DNA of 64,000 nt from an uncultured Lentisphaerota bacterium (lineage in GTDB: Bacteria > Verrucomicrobiota > Kiritimatiellia > CAIQIC01). Where the stretch lies: the NCBI GenBank assembly GCA_903889245.1, contig CAISWQ010000056.1, forward strand, positions 159,408 to 223,407, in the 5' to 3' direction. The position numbers and the translations under genes were made by a program. This document shows, piece after piece, positions 39,958 through 48,479 of this stretch. Position 1 is the stretch's first letter. Each line of letters opens with the position of its first letter. The notes beneath the pieces were generated by a model. That model was not told the origin of the DNA and did not search any database. It was given only the letters and a program-made list of their open reading frames with translations.

Positions 39958-41090
39958 TGCAGCGCATCCGCTATCTGCTGGTGAAGGAGCTGACGCAGAT
40001 TCGCCGCGATCCGCGGCTGATGGGCATCCTCATGGTCGTCCCGGTGATCCAACTCCTCATCCTCGGCTTTGCCGCCAACACCGACGTGCGCGACATCGCG
40101 CTCGCCGTGCGCGATAACGACCACACCTTCCAGAGCCGCGAGTTCGTCCGCACGCTCGGCGCGAGCGGCTGGTTCCGCGTCAGCGCGCTCGATGGCCCGG
40201 CCGCCGGCGACGGCGCGCGGCTTATCGCCGGCCGCGTGGGGCTGGTGGTGGTCATCCCGCCCGGCTTCGGGCGGCAGCTCGCGCGCGGCGCGGGTGCGAG
40301 CGTGCAGGCGCTGGTGGATGGCGCGGACAGCAACTTCGGCATCCAGGGCGTGGCCTACCTCCAGCGCGCGACGCGCCTGTTTTCCGAGCGGCAGGTCCGC
40401 CTCGTCCTCGGCGGCGCGGGGCCGGGCGCCGCGCCGCCGCTGCCGCAAGTCGTCGCGGCGACGCGCGTCTGGTACAACCCCGACCTACTCTCGCGCTGGT
40501 ACATGGTGCCCGCGCTGATGGGCGTGCTACTGCTGGTGACGACGATGATCGTCTCCAGCATGGCGCTGGTGAAGGAGCGCGAGGAGGGCACGATGGAGCA
40601 GCTCATCGTCACGCCGCTGCGCCCGTTCGAGATGATCGCCGGCAAGCTGCTGCCCTTCGTCATCATCGGCTTCATCATGGTCACGCTCTCGCTGCCGGTG
40701 ATGCTCGGCATCTTCGGCGTGCCCTTGCGCGGCAGCGTGGCGCTGCTCTACCTCGGCGCCGGCACCTTCCTGCTGACCACGCTCGGGCTGGGCGTGTTCA
40801 TCTCGACGCTGGTCCACACCCAGCAGCAGGCGATGTTGATCGCCGTGTTCTTCGTGATGCTGCCGTTCGTGCTCTTGAGCGGCTTCATCTTCCCGGTGGA
40901 GAACATGCCGCCGCCGATCCAGGTGGTGGCGCAGGTCATCCCGCTGAAATATTTCCTCACGATCGTCCGCGGCCTCTTCCTCAAGGGCGTGGGGTTCGAC
41001 GTACTCTGGCGCGACTACCTGATCCTGCTCGGCTGGGGCGTCGGCATCCTCGGCCTCGCCGTGCTCAAGTTCCGCAAGCGCCTCGATTGA
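39957..41090 (+). CDS. ABC-2 type permease 2 (YbhR-like)
   Basis: The 377-aa paralogue of the preceding permease shares the N-terminal YLLVKELTQIRRDPRLMGI, a large periplasmic domain and KEREEGTMEQLIVTPLRPFE, then FPVENMPPPIQVVAQVIPL. Start and stop of the two genes overlap by one base (TGATG). It completes the TetR-controlled efflux unit. Confidence 0.92.
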   Translation: MQRIRYLLVKELTQIRRDPRLMGILMVVPVIQLLILGFAANTDVRDIALAVRDNDHTFQSREFVRTLGASGWFRVSALDGPAAGDGARLIAGRVGLVVVIPPGFGRQLARGAGASVQALVDGADSNFGIQGVAYLQRATRLFSERQVRLVLGGAGPGAAPPLPQVVAATRVWYNPDLLSRWYMVPALMGVLLLVTTMIVSSMALVKEREEGTMEQLIVTPLRPFEMIAGKLLPFVIIGFIMVTLSLPVMLGIFGVPLRGSVALLYLGAGTFLLTTLGLGVFISTLVHTQQQAMLIAVFFVMLPFVLLSGFIFPVENMPPPIQVVAQVIPLKYFLTIVRGLFLKGVGFDVLWRDYLILLGWGVGILGLAVLKFRKRLD

Positions 41091-41140
41091 GTTCCAAAGG
41101 CCAGCAGAGGGCGACCGGGTTTGGAGTTGATAGTGGAGAA

Positions 41141-41226
41141 TGGTGGCGGGGGAAGGAGTCGAACCTTCGAAGCCGTGAGGCGTCAGATTTACAGTCTGAT
41201 GCGTTTGACCACTTCGCTACCCCGCC
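41141..41226 (-). tRNA. tRNA-Tyr (GTA)
   Basis: Read on the minus strand, the acceptor stem GGCGGGG pairs with CCCCGCC near the 3' end. The anticodon loop CTGTAAA has anticodon GTA (41192-41190). A long variable arm of class II type and a T-loop GGTTCGACTCC are present. The 3' ACCA is encoded in the genome. Confidence 0.97.
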
Positions 41227-41238
41227 ACGGGGCGCGGC

Positions 41239-41267
41239 GTTGTAACACAGCACCTATCGCTTGGCAA
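41239..41267 (-). promoter_or_regulatory. Promoter of tRNA-Tyr
   Basis: On the minus strand TTGCCA (41267-41262) and TACAAC (41244-41239) are separated by 17 nt. It lies between dapL and the tRNA. Confidence 0.5.
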
Positions 41268-41271
41268 GGTT

Positions 41272-42495
41272 TCAGAACGCCAATCTGGCAGCGGCGAGAC
41301 GGCAGGAGAGTTCGGCCAGCACGCGGTCGTCATCGGCATCGGAAGCCGACTCGAACGTGGCCCCGAAGCGCAGGAAGGCTCCGACATCATCCCAAGGCAC
41401 GGTGGAGATCGAGTGCTCGCGGATCAGGTATTGCGACGCGTCCTCGGCGTTCTTGAACAGCCGGCCGCCGCCGCCCTTGGGTGCGGGCACATAGAGGTAA
41501 AATGTTCCACCGGGCATCTTGGCGGCGAAACCAGCCGCCTTCAAAATATGGACGAGCTTTTCGAGCCGGCAACGGTAGTGCTCACGGATGCTCTCCGAGA
41601 GTTGGATGTCGGCGATGCCGGCGCAGGCGGCGAGCTGGATCGCCTTGAACTGGCCGCTATCCACGTTGTCCTTGACCTCGGCGAACGCCTTGACGGCTTG
41701 GGCGCTGCCGGCGACGAAGCCGAGCCGCCAGCCGGTCATGTTGTAGCTCTTGCTCATCGAGTGCAGTTCGATCGCGCAGTCCTTGCCGCCGGGCCGGCCG
41801 AGTATCGAGAGGCGCTCGCGGCCGTAGATCAGCGTTGCGTAGGCGGCGTCCTGCACAACCAGGATATTGTGCTGGTGGGCGAACGCGATGAGCTGGTCAA
41901 AGAATTCCGGAGTCGCCGCGGTGCCGGTCGGATTGTTCGGATAATTGACGTAAAAAAGTTTCGTGCGTTTGAGTACGGCGGGGTCGAGCGCCTGCAGGTC
42001 CGGGAAGAACCCGTGTTCCGCACGCAGCGGCACTTTCACGACCTCGCCGCCGAGGTAACGTGTATGCGTGCCGAGGACCGGATAGCCGGGCACGGTCAGC
42101 AACACAGCCTCGCCAGGATTGACGAAGCACAGCGGTAGCATCGCCAGTGCGGGCTTGGAGCCGATACTGTGGTTAATTTCAGAGTCGGGGTCGAGCCCGC
42201 CGACGCCAAAGAATTTCTCCAAGTACTGCGCGGCGGCGACCTTGAAGGCGCGGATGCCATTGTCAGCATAGCCGCGGTTGGCGGGGTCATCCACAGCGAT
42301 TTTGAGCGCTTCGCGGATCGGGCCGGGCGCCATCTGGTCGGGCTCGCCGACGCCGAAGTCGAGCATCTCGACCCCCGGCCGCGCCGCGCGCGCCGCCGTC
42401 TTGGCACGTTTGATCTTCTCGAACTTGTAGATTTCGTCCGTTAGCCCGAACTGTGTGCCGCCGATGCGCTCAGCGAAAAGTTTTTGCAGATCCAT
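41272..42495 (-). CDS. dapL: LL-diaminopimelate aminotransferase
   Basis: The 407-aa class I aminotransferase has DapL hallmarks: MDLQKLFAERIGGTQFG at the N-terminus, LDFGVGEPDQMAPGPI, YVNYPNNPTGTAATPEFF, the PLP lysine in HSMSKSYNMTGWRLGF and the C-terminal RFGATFESASDADDDRV. It converts tetrahydrodipicolinate to LL-diaminopimelate for lysine and peptidoglycan; DapL is typical of Chlamydiae and other PVC bacteria. ATG 42495 has an AAGGGAAAGG ribosome binding site preceded by a perfect hairpin in the leader. Confidence 0.93.
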   Translation of the reverse strand: MDLQKLFAERIGGTQFGLTDEIYKFEKIKRAKTAARAARPGVEMLDFGVGEPDQMAPGPIREALKIAVDDPANRGYADNGIRAFKVAAAQYLEKFFGVGGLDPDSEINHSIGSKPALAMLPLCFVNPGEAVLLTVPGYPVLGTHTRYLGGEVVKVPLRAEHGFFPDLQALDPAVLKRTKLFYVNYPNNPTGTAATPEFFDQLIAFAHQHNILVVQDAAYATLIYGRERLSILGRPGGKDCAIELHSMSKSYNMTGWRLGFVAGSAQAVKAFAEVKDNVDSGQFKAIQLAACAGIADIQLSESIREHYRCRLEKLVHILKAAGFAAKMPGGTFYLYVPAPKGGGGRLFKNAEDASQYLIREHSISTVPWDDVGAFLRFGATFESASDADDDRVLAELSCRLAAARLAF

Positions 42496-42508
42496 GACCT
42501 TTCCCTTC

Positions 42509-42526
42509 GCCCGCGCTGGCGCGGGC
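42509..42526 (-). promoter_or_regulatory. Hairpin in the dapL leader
   Basis: GCCCGCGC, TG, GCGCGGGC form a perfect 8-bp hairpin that ends a few nt before the dapL ribosome binding site. It could be a translation- or attenuation-type element or simply a REP-like palindrome. Confidence 0.4.
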
Positions 42527-42637
42527 GGCGTTACAAAACCAAAAACCGCTGCCGGCGGCGAGCCTTTTTGGAGAGGGTGTGACGATTTGCTTTTTGTCGT
42601 TAGCGCGGTAGTTTCGGCCCAACCAAAGGACAAGAAC

Positions 42638-43261
42638 ATGAGTAAAAAAACATTGGTCGTCACTTATCTGCCGAGTGGTGAGCGCTCGAATACGAAAAAG
42701 CTGGTGGATGCGTTTCTCGCGGCCGCCCAAGGTAAAACGCGGCTCGAACAGCTTGATCTGCTCAAGGAATTGCCGGACGTATTTTCCGCCGAGGTGCTTG
42801 GCGCATATGTCACGCGCAACTACATGGGCCAGGCGCTCACGCCCGCGCAGGCGGCGGCCATCGCGAAGATGGACCGCATGACTGCGCAGCTCAAGGCGGC
42901 GGATGTGGTCGTGGTCGCCTTTCCGATGCACAACTTCGGGCTGCCCGCGCCGGTCAAGGCGTGGTTCGATTCGGTGATGCTCAAGGGGCAGACTTGGGAC
43001 GTGGGGGCCAGCGGTTTCGTCGGCCTGATGAAGGGCAAGCAGGCGTTGATCCTCAATTCCAGCGGTGGCGTCTACGAGGGCTCGCTGGCCGGCTGGGAAC
43101 ACGCCGTCAGCCTGGCGAAGGTCGAGTTCACCTTCATGGGCTATGAATCCATCGAGGCGGTCGCCGCCGGTGGCATGAACGCCAAGGCCGCGCAGGCCCC
43201 GGAGGTTCTCGCCGCCGCACAGGCGCAGCTCAAGGATCTCGTCGCGCGCTGGTACGCCTGA
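42638..43261 (+). CDS. NAD(P)H-dependent FMN oxidoreductase (azoreductase / quinone reductase family)
   Basis: The 207-aa flavodoxin-fold protein has the AzoR/NQO-type motifs: VVTYLPSGERSNTKKL for phosphate binding, AFPMHNFGLPAPVKAWFDSVM for the isoalloxazine and NSSGGVYEG near the active site. It should reduce quinones or azo compounds by two electrons. AAAGGA before ATG 42638 fixes the start. A weak promoter (TTGCTT, 16 nt, TAGTTT) lies in the divergent region with dapL. Confidence 0.88.
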   Translation: MSKKTLVVTYLPSGERSNTKKLVDAFLAAAQGKTRLEQLDLLKELPDVFSAEVLGAYVTRNYMGQALTPAQAAAIAKMDRMTAQLKAADVVVVAFPMHNFGLPAPVKAWFDSVMLKGQTWDVGASGFVGLMKGKQALILNSSGGVYEGSLAGWEHAVSLAKVEFTFMGYESIEAVAAGGMNAKAAQAPEVLAAAQAQLKDLVARWYA

Positions 43262-43284
43262 CGCGCAGCGCGCCGGCCCTGGCG

Positions 43285-43363
43285 TTCCAAGGCTGGGCAG
43301 CGGGACGAAGCGGTGGTTCCAAGTGTTGGAAAAATCAACCGCCAACGGTTCCAAGCCTTGGAA
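43285..43363. repeat. TTCCAA/TTGGAA palindrome array, 3 units
   Basis: Centres are at 43292, 43324 and 43356 (32 bp each). The first two have decayed arms. The rest of the 275-nt gap up to 43536 shows no gene; a GCGGCCGCAGCCTGCGGC hairpin lies just before the kinase gene. Confidence 0.85.
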
Positions 43364-43536
43364 AACTGCTCCGGAGGTGGGCACTGTGCAGCATAGGTGT
43401 TCCGCTAACCGCGTTTCTGGTTGCCGGCGCGGATGTCCTTGCATGTCAGGGGCCTTTTGCCTACTGTTGCCGCGTCTTACCGGCGGTTGCCTCGCAACCA
43501 GCTTTAGCGGCCGCAGCCTGCGGCGAGAGGGAAGCT

Positions 43537-45873
43537 ATGACGGAGCCGACGCAGCGGGATACATTCCTGGCGGTGGACGATGCGCCCGAGAGTTTGGAGT
43601 TGATGCGCCTCGTCTTGGAGCACTATTTTCCCGGCGCGCGGGTCATCTGCGAGCAAAACAGCCTGAAGGCCTTGGAACTGGCCAAACAAATCCGGCCGGA
43701 CCTGATCCTGCTCGATGTAAAAATGCCGGAGTTGGATGGGTTTGAATTTGCGCGGCGCGTGCGGCTGGATCCGGTGATGGCGACCATGCCCATCCTGATG
43801 ATTTCAGGCGTGGTGACGGATGTACAGAGCCGGATCACCGGTCTGGAGGCGGGCGCAGAAAGTTTCCTGGCCAAACCCTATGAGCCGATGGAGTTGGTGG
43901 CGCAAGTGCGTGCGTTGCTGCGCATCCGGCACAGCGAGGAGGCGTTGCGCAATCACCACGCCGAGTTGGAAAAGGAACTGGCGCGCCGGACGCTGAAGCT
44001 GCGCGAGAGCGAGCGCAAGTTCCGCATGTTGTTTGAGAATTCACCCGATGCCGTCTTCGTTGAAGACGAGAAGGGTATCGTGCTGGATGCCAACCTGGCG
44101 GCGTGCCGGCTGCACGAGATGATCCGTGAGCAGATTGTCGGTGCGCATGTTTCGGCGCTGGTACCGCCGGCGCAGCGCGCAGTGGTAATCCGGGATTATG
44201 GCAAATGGTTTTCCACGGGGATGGAGCAATATGAGGGGCAAAGCTGGACCACGAGTGGCAAGACCATCCCCGTGGAAATCCGCGCCCGTAAAATCGAATA
44301 CGACGGCCGGCCGGCGGTTCTGCTGCAGGTGCGCGACCTGCAGGAGCGGCGGCGGGTAGAGGAGGAACGCAACCGCTTGATTCCGGCTGTCGAGCAGTCG
44401 GCCGAGGCGATTTTCATCACTGACGCGGAGGGCGTGATCCAGTATGTGAACCGCGCCTTCGAGCAGATCACCGGCTTTGCGCGCACCGAAGTCCAGGGCC
44501 GGCGGCCCAATCTGGTCAGCAGCGGCCGCCATGACAAGCCCTTCTATCAGCACATGTGGGAGACCGTGTTGAAGGGGCACGTCTGGAGCGGACGCATCAT
44601 CAACAAGCGCAAGGATGGCCGGGTGTTCCATGCTGAACTAACCATTTCGCCGGTACGCGACCCGCAGGGTACGCTGACCAACTTTGTCGCGGTCTCGCGC
44701 GACATTACGCACGAGTTGGAGTTGGAGGAGCAGCTCAACCAGGCGCAGAAGATGGAAAGCATCGGGCGGCTGGCCGGTGGTGTGGCACACGACTTCAACA
44801 ACCTGCTGACTTCGATCATGGGCTTTGCGCATCTGGTCTACAGCGGCTTGCCCGAGGGCAGCCCGCTACTGCGGGAGATGAAGGAGATCATCTTCGCCGC
44901 GGAGCGCGCGGCGCAGCTCACCCGGCAGTTGCTGGCCTTCAGTCGCAAGCAGGTGCGGCAGGTGCAGCCGTTGAGCCTCAACAGTATCCTGCATGAAATG
45001 GAACACCTGCTGCGCCGGACGCTGGGTGAGGATATTGACTTGCGAGTGGATCTCGATCCGGTGCTGGGCGTTTGCGAGGGGGATCTGATGCAGATGCAAC
45101 AGGTCATCCTCAACCTCGCCGTCAATGCGCGCGACGCCATGCCGCGCGGCGGTCACCTGGAGATCCTCACCAAAAACGTGGCGCTGGATGCGGCGTTTTG
45201 CGAAACGCGGGTCGGCCTGCAACCCGGCCCCTATGTGCGGTTGCAGGTTCGCGACAACGGCTGTGGCATTCCCGAGGAGCAACGCGCTCATATCTTTGAA
45301 CCGTTCTTCACCACCAAGGGCAAGGAGCAGGGCACGGGCCTCGGCCTCTCGATGGTGTATGCCATCGTCCAGCAGGCGCGCGCCCACATCGAGTTCGCCT
45401 CGGAGTTGAACCGGGGTACGGAATTCGCGCTCTACTTCCCGCGGTGCACCACCGAGGGGGAGCCCGCGGCCGCGCCGGCGGCGCCGCGCCTGCGCGGTGG
45501 CAAGGAAACCATCCTGGTGGTGGAGGATGATGAACTGGTTCGCGATCTCGCGCTGCGTCTGCTGTGCTCGCTGGGTTACAACGTCCTGTCGGCGGGCGAC
45601 GCTCGCGAAGCCGAGGCGCTTTGCAAGCGTCACAAGGATCCGCTGCACCTCATTCTCTCCGATGTGGTCATGCCCAAGGTCAGTGGTAGCGAGATGGTCC
45701 GCCGGTTGCAACAGTTGCGGAAAGATTTCAAGGTGCTGTACATGTCCGGTTTCACCGAGGACACCATCCTGCAGCATGGCGTCCGCCATCAGCACGTCAA
45801 CTTCCTCTCCAAACCCTTCACGCGTGAGACGCTGGGGCTAAAGGTGCGCGAAGTGCTCGACGGCAAGGGATGA
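43537..45873 (+). CDS. Hybrid sensor histidine kinase with receiver domains at both ends
   Basis: The 778-aa protein has, in order, a receiver domain with phospho-acceptor Asp 60 (LILLDVKMPELDG), a short coiled coil, two PAS domains (from FRMLFENSPDAVFVED and AEAIFITDAEGVIQYVN), a HisKA domain with His 418 (GGVAHDFNNLLTSIMGF), an HATPase domain (NAVNARDAM-like NLAVNARDAMP, DNGCGIP, GTGLGLSMVYAI) and a C-terminal receiver with Asp 709 (LILSDVVMPKVSG). No membrane span is visible, so it is cytoplasmic. No separate output regulator is adjacent. Its stop overlaps the next start (ATGA). Confidence 0.93.
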   Translation: MTEPTQRDTFLAVDDAPESLELMRLVLEHYFPGARVICEQNSLKALELAKQIRPDLILLDVKMPELDGFEFARRVRLDPVMATMPILMISGVVTDVQSRITGLEAGAESFLAKPYEPMELVAQVRALLRIRHSEEALRNHHAELEKELARRTLKLRESERKFRMLFENSPDAVFVEDEKGIVLDANLAACRLHEMIREQIVGAHVSALVPPAQRAVVIRDYGKWFSTGMEQYEGQSWTTSGKTIPVEIRARKIEYDGRPAVLLQVRDLQERRRVEEERNRLIPAVEQSAEAIFITDAEGVIQYVNRAFEQITGFARTEVQGRRPNLVSSGRHDKPFYQHMWETVLKGHVWSGRIINKRKDGRVFHAELTISPVRDPQGTLTNFVAVSRDITHELELEEQLNQAQKMESIGRLAGGVAHDFNNLLTSIMGFAHLVYSGLPEGSPLLREMKEIIFAAERAAQLTRQLLAFSRKQVRQVQPLSLNSILHEMEHLLRRTLGEDIDLRVDLDPVLGVCEGDLMQMQQVILNLAVNARDAMPRGGHLEILTKNVALDAAFCETRVGLQPGPYVRLQVRDNGCGIPEEQRAHIFEPFFTTKGKEQGTGLGLSMVYAIVQQARAHIEFASELNRGTEFALYFPRCTTEGEPAAAPAAPRLRGGKETILVVEDDELVRDLALRLLCSLGYNVLSAGDAREAEALCKRHKDPLHLILSDVVMPKVSGSEMVRRLQQLRKDFKVLYMSGFTEDTILQHGVRHQHVNFLSKPFTRETLGLKVREVLDGKG

Positions 45874-47252
45874 GCGCCGGTGGGGCGCAACGCATGGGCC
45901 GGTACCACACAACCCGCCGTGTCTGTGCCGCGCTGCTGCTCGCGGGCCTGTGGGCCGGCGCGCAGGCCGCGCCGAAAAAGACGTTGGAGACCAACGCGTT
46001 TTTCAAACTCGAAGCCCTGCTCACGCGGCCCGATCTCTGGAGCCTCGCCACCAACAACTTTAGCGACGCCGTGGGCGGCGGTGGCTTTTTCTGGGTGAAC
46101 CAAGAGCAGACCACCGCGCGCGGCGGCGAGGATGTGCTGCTGCGCTTCCTCGACCTGCGCGTCTGGGAGACGCTGGTGCAATTCGAGAGCGGCCACGTCA
46201 GCCGCGTGGATGTCTCGTTCTATAACCACGGCGATGCCGGCGATCTCCCGCCGAAGGCGTTCACGGCGTTGCTCGATAAGATCGGCGCGGGGCTTTCCAA
46301 CTGGACCGGCGTGGCGGCCGCGCCGCTGCCCGACGTGCTCGGTCCCGCGCGCGCCAAAATCCAGCGCCAGGCGTGGGTCAAGCCGCCGACGCGCCTGGAA
46401 CTGGAGTGGAGCGTCACCCGTCCGCGCGTGCAGAGCGGCCAGCAGATCGAGTATCGCGCCGAGTTCATCCGCCTCAAGGTGCTGCCTTCCGCCGTCAGCG
46501 CGGCCGCGCGCATGGTGCTGCCCAAGCCGGTCCTCGCGCGCACCGCGATCACGCTCAAGTCGCACGTGCAGGTGGCGACCAACGGCGCGGTCGTCATCCG
46601 CGATGTGCCGATGGTGGACCAGGGCGACAAGGGCTATTGCGCCGCCGCCGTCATGGCGCGCGTCATGGGTTATTACGGGATGGACTTCGACATGCACCAG
46701 GCCGCGCAGGTCGCCGGCACCGAGGCCAAGGGCGGCACGCAGGGCGAGAGCCTGCGCGACGCGCTCAAGCGCATTGCGCTGAAAAACAACCTGCATTTCC
46801 TCCCGCTCCAGAATCTGGATGTGTACGAACTCCAGCGCCTCTGCACCGAGTACAACCGCTTCGCCAAACCCGCGCACAAGCCGAAGGCCAGCCTCGAAGA
46901 GGTGGACTATCACCTCGACAAGCTGATAGACAGCATGGATGCCGACCTGCTGCGGCAGGCGCGCACGAAGCGTACGAACGACCTCAACAAACTCAAGGCC
47001 GACGTGGCCAAGTACGTGGACCTGGGCATCCCGCTGATCTGGGATGTCTACCTCGGCCTGGTCAAGGAGGACTGCCTGCTGCCGCAGGACCGCGGCGGCC
47101 ACCTGCGCCTGATCATCGGCTACCACAAGAAGACCGGCGACATCCTCTATACCGACACCTGGGGCCCGCGCCACGAGTGCAAACAGATGAGCCTCGCCGA
47201 CGCCCTCACGATGACTTTCGGCCTCTACGTCATCAAGCCCAACAGCCTCTGA
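45870..47252 (+). CDS. Exported C39-like cysteine protease
   Basis: The 460-aa protein has a signal peptide (cleavage after AQA), an N-terminal domain of about 200 residues of unknown fold, and a C-terminal papain-like domain. Catalytic residues fit peptidase C39_2: Cys in VPMVDQGDKGYCAAAVMARV, His in GGHLRLIIGYH and Asp in ILYTDTWGP. It is translationally coupled to the hybrid kinase, so a signalling or envelope-maintenance role is possible but unproven. ATG 45894 is an alternative start. Confidence 0.82.
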   Translation: MSAGGAQRMGRYHTTRRVCAALLLAGLWAGAQAAPKKTLETNAFFKLEALLTRPDLWSLATNNFSDAVGGGGFFWVNQEQTTARGGEDVLLRFLDLRVWETLVQFESGHVSRVDVSFYNHGDAGDLPPKAFTALLDKIGAGLSNWTGVAAAPLPDVLGPARAKIQRQAWVKPPTRLELEWSVTRPRVQSGQQIEYRAEFIRLKVLPSAVSAAARMVLPKPVLARTAITLKSHVQVATNGAVVIRDVPMVDQGDKGYCAAAVMARVMGYYGMDFDMHQAAQVAGTEAKGGTQGESLRDALKRIALKNNLHFLPLQNLDVYELQRLCTEYNRFAKPAHKPKASLEEVDYHLDKLIDSMDADLLRQARTKRTNDLNKLKADVAKYVDLGIPLIWDVYLGLVKEDCLLPQDRGGHLRLIIGYHKKTGDILYTDTWGPRHECKQMSLADALTMTFGLYVIKPNSL

Positions 47253-47256
47253 AGGC

Positions 47257-47354
47257 CAGAAGTCAGAGGCCAGAAGGCAGAGGGCAGGGGGTCGCGGTGG
47301 ATTCCTGCCAGACTTCTCCCCGCTGATTTCTGACCTCTGATCTCTGAACTCTGG
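47257..47354. repeat. Two facing blocks of 7-nt repeats
   Basis: CAGAAGT, CAGAGGC, CAGAAGG, CAGAGGG (47257-47288) face CTGATTT, CTGACCT, CTGATCT, CTGAACT (47323-47354). The blocks are partly complementary and can form a hairpin with a 34-nt loop. Confidence 0.75.
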
Positions 47355-47432
47355 CGCGATGGCCTGCAAGCGTCTTTACAGCGTCGCGGCGATACGCTAC
47401 GTTCTGCGCCAACTTCTGCGTTGAAGGTTGCG

Positions 47433-48056
47433 ATGAGTGCGGCGCTGCAAAATTCTGTGCTGGTGCTTAACCGGCTGTGGCAGGCGGTGCATGTGTGTAC
47501 CGTCGAGCGCGCCCTCACGCTCCTGTGCACCGGCCACGCGCAGGTCGTCGTCGCGTTGAACGATGGCGAGTACAAGACCTTCTCTTTCCGCGAGTGGTGC
47601 GATTTCGCCGGGGCCGGCGAGGCCGCCGCCGAGAGCGAGATCGTCCGCACCGTCTCCTTGCGCATCCGCATCCCGCGGATCATCCTGCTGCTGTTCTTCG
47701 ACCGCTTCCCGAGCAAGGAAGTGAAGTTCACGCGGCACAACATCTTCGAGCGCGACCGCAACACCTGCCAGTACTGCGGGAAGAAATTCGACCGGAAGGA
47801 CCTCAACATTGACCACGTCGTGCCGCGCATGCGCGGCGGCCTGACGAACTGGACGAACGTGGTATGCAGTTGCATCGCGTGCAACCGCCGCAAGGGCAGC
47901 CGCACGCCGGAGGAGGCGCGGATGCACCTGATCCGCAAGCCGAAGAAGCCGCGGTGGCGGCCGTTCATCGAGATCCAGTTCGCCGTCGCCACCGACCATA
48001 GCTGGCGCCATTTTCTGGACCTGGCCTACTGGAACGTCGAGCTGGGCAGCGAGTAA
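47433..48056 (+). CDS. HNH endonuclease
   Basis: The 207-aa protein has an N-terminal domain beginning ALQNSVLVLNRLWQAVHVCTV and a central HNH fold: CQYCGKKF, DLNIDHVVPRMRGG, NWTNVVCSCIACNRRKG, with the two CxxC zinc pairs and Asp-His catalytic pair. Stand-alone HNH proteins of this shape are widespread in PVC and Planctomycetes genomes; a nuclease role in DNA repair or metabolism is inferred. GAAGG precedes ATG 47433. Confidence 0.88.
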   Translation: MSAALQNSVLVLNRLWQAVHVCTVERALTLLCTGHAQVVVALNDGEYKTFSFREWCDFAGAGEAAAESEIVRTVSLRIRIPRIILLLFFDRFPSKEVKFTRHNIFERDRNTCQYCGKKFDRKDLNIDHVVPRMRGGLTNWTNVVCSCIACNRRKGSRTPEEARMHLIRKPKKPRWRPFIEIQFAVATDHSWRHFLDLAYWNVELGSE

Positions 48057-48077
48057 CCACGCACGGGAGGCAGCACC

Positions 48078-48335
48078 ATGCCACGGGACATGGACGAAGA
48101 AAACAATGTGTTTGGAATGGAAGAGGGTTGCCCGGAGCACGGCGGCGAACGCATGCTCGAATGCAGCGCCTGCGGCGAGGAATTCTGCGCGCTCTGCTTC
48201 CCGCGCTCGGCCGTCTGCGCCGACTGCGCGGAAAGCGGCGACCTCGACGAGGACGCCAAGGACGGGGAAGGCGAGGACGTGGACAAGCTCGACAAGGATC
48301 TCCAAGACGAGGATGCCGACGAAGAAAGCCCGTGA
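48078..48335 (+). CDS. Small acidic zinc-finger-like protein
   Basis: The 85-aa product has Cys/His pairs CPEHGG, CSACGEEFCALCF and VCADCA, resembling a B-box or zinc-ribbon core, followed by a highly acidic tail (DLDEDAKDGEGEDVDKLD and on to EESP). GGGAGG 8 nt before ATG 48078 is a strong ribosome binding site. It starts 21 nt after the HNH stop, so the two are probably co-expressed. The acidic tail could mimic nucleic acid or contact a basic partner; this is speculation. Confidence 0.75.
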   Translation: MPRDMDEENNVFGMEEGCPEHGGERMLECSACGEEFCALCFPRSAVCADCAESGDLDEDAKDGEGEDVDKLDKDLQDEDADEESP

Positions 48336-48344
48336 CGCCACCCG

Positions 48345-48453
48345 TTTCAAGGCTTGGAAAAACCGCCGCGATATTTTCCAAGGCCTGGAAAAAACCGGCG
48401 GAAAATTTCCAATCCCTGGAAAAACCAGTGCTACTCATTTCCAATCCCTGGAA
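48345..48453. repeat. TTCCAA/TTGGAA palindrome array, 4 units
   Basis: Centres are near 48352, 48383, 48414 and 48446 (31, 31, 32 bp). The first unit lacks one C of its left arm. The array ends 26 nt before the GH78 start codon. Confidence 0.92.
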
Positions 48454-48479
48454 AACCGGAACGACGAAAGGATGACCCC

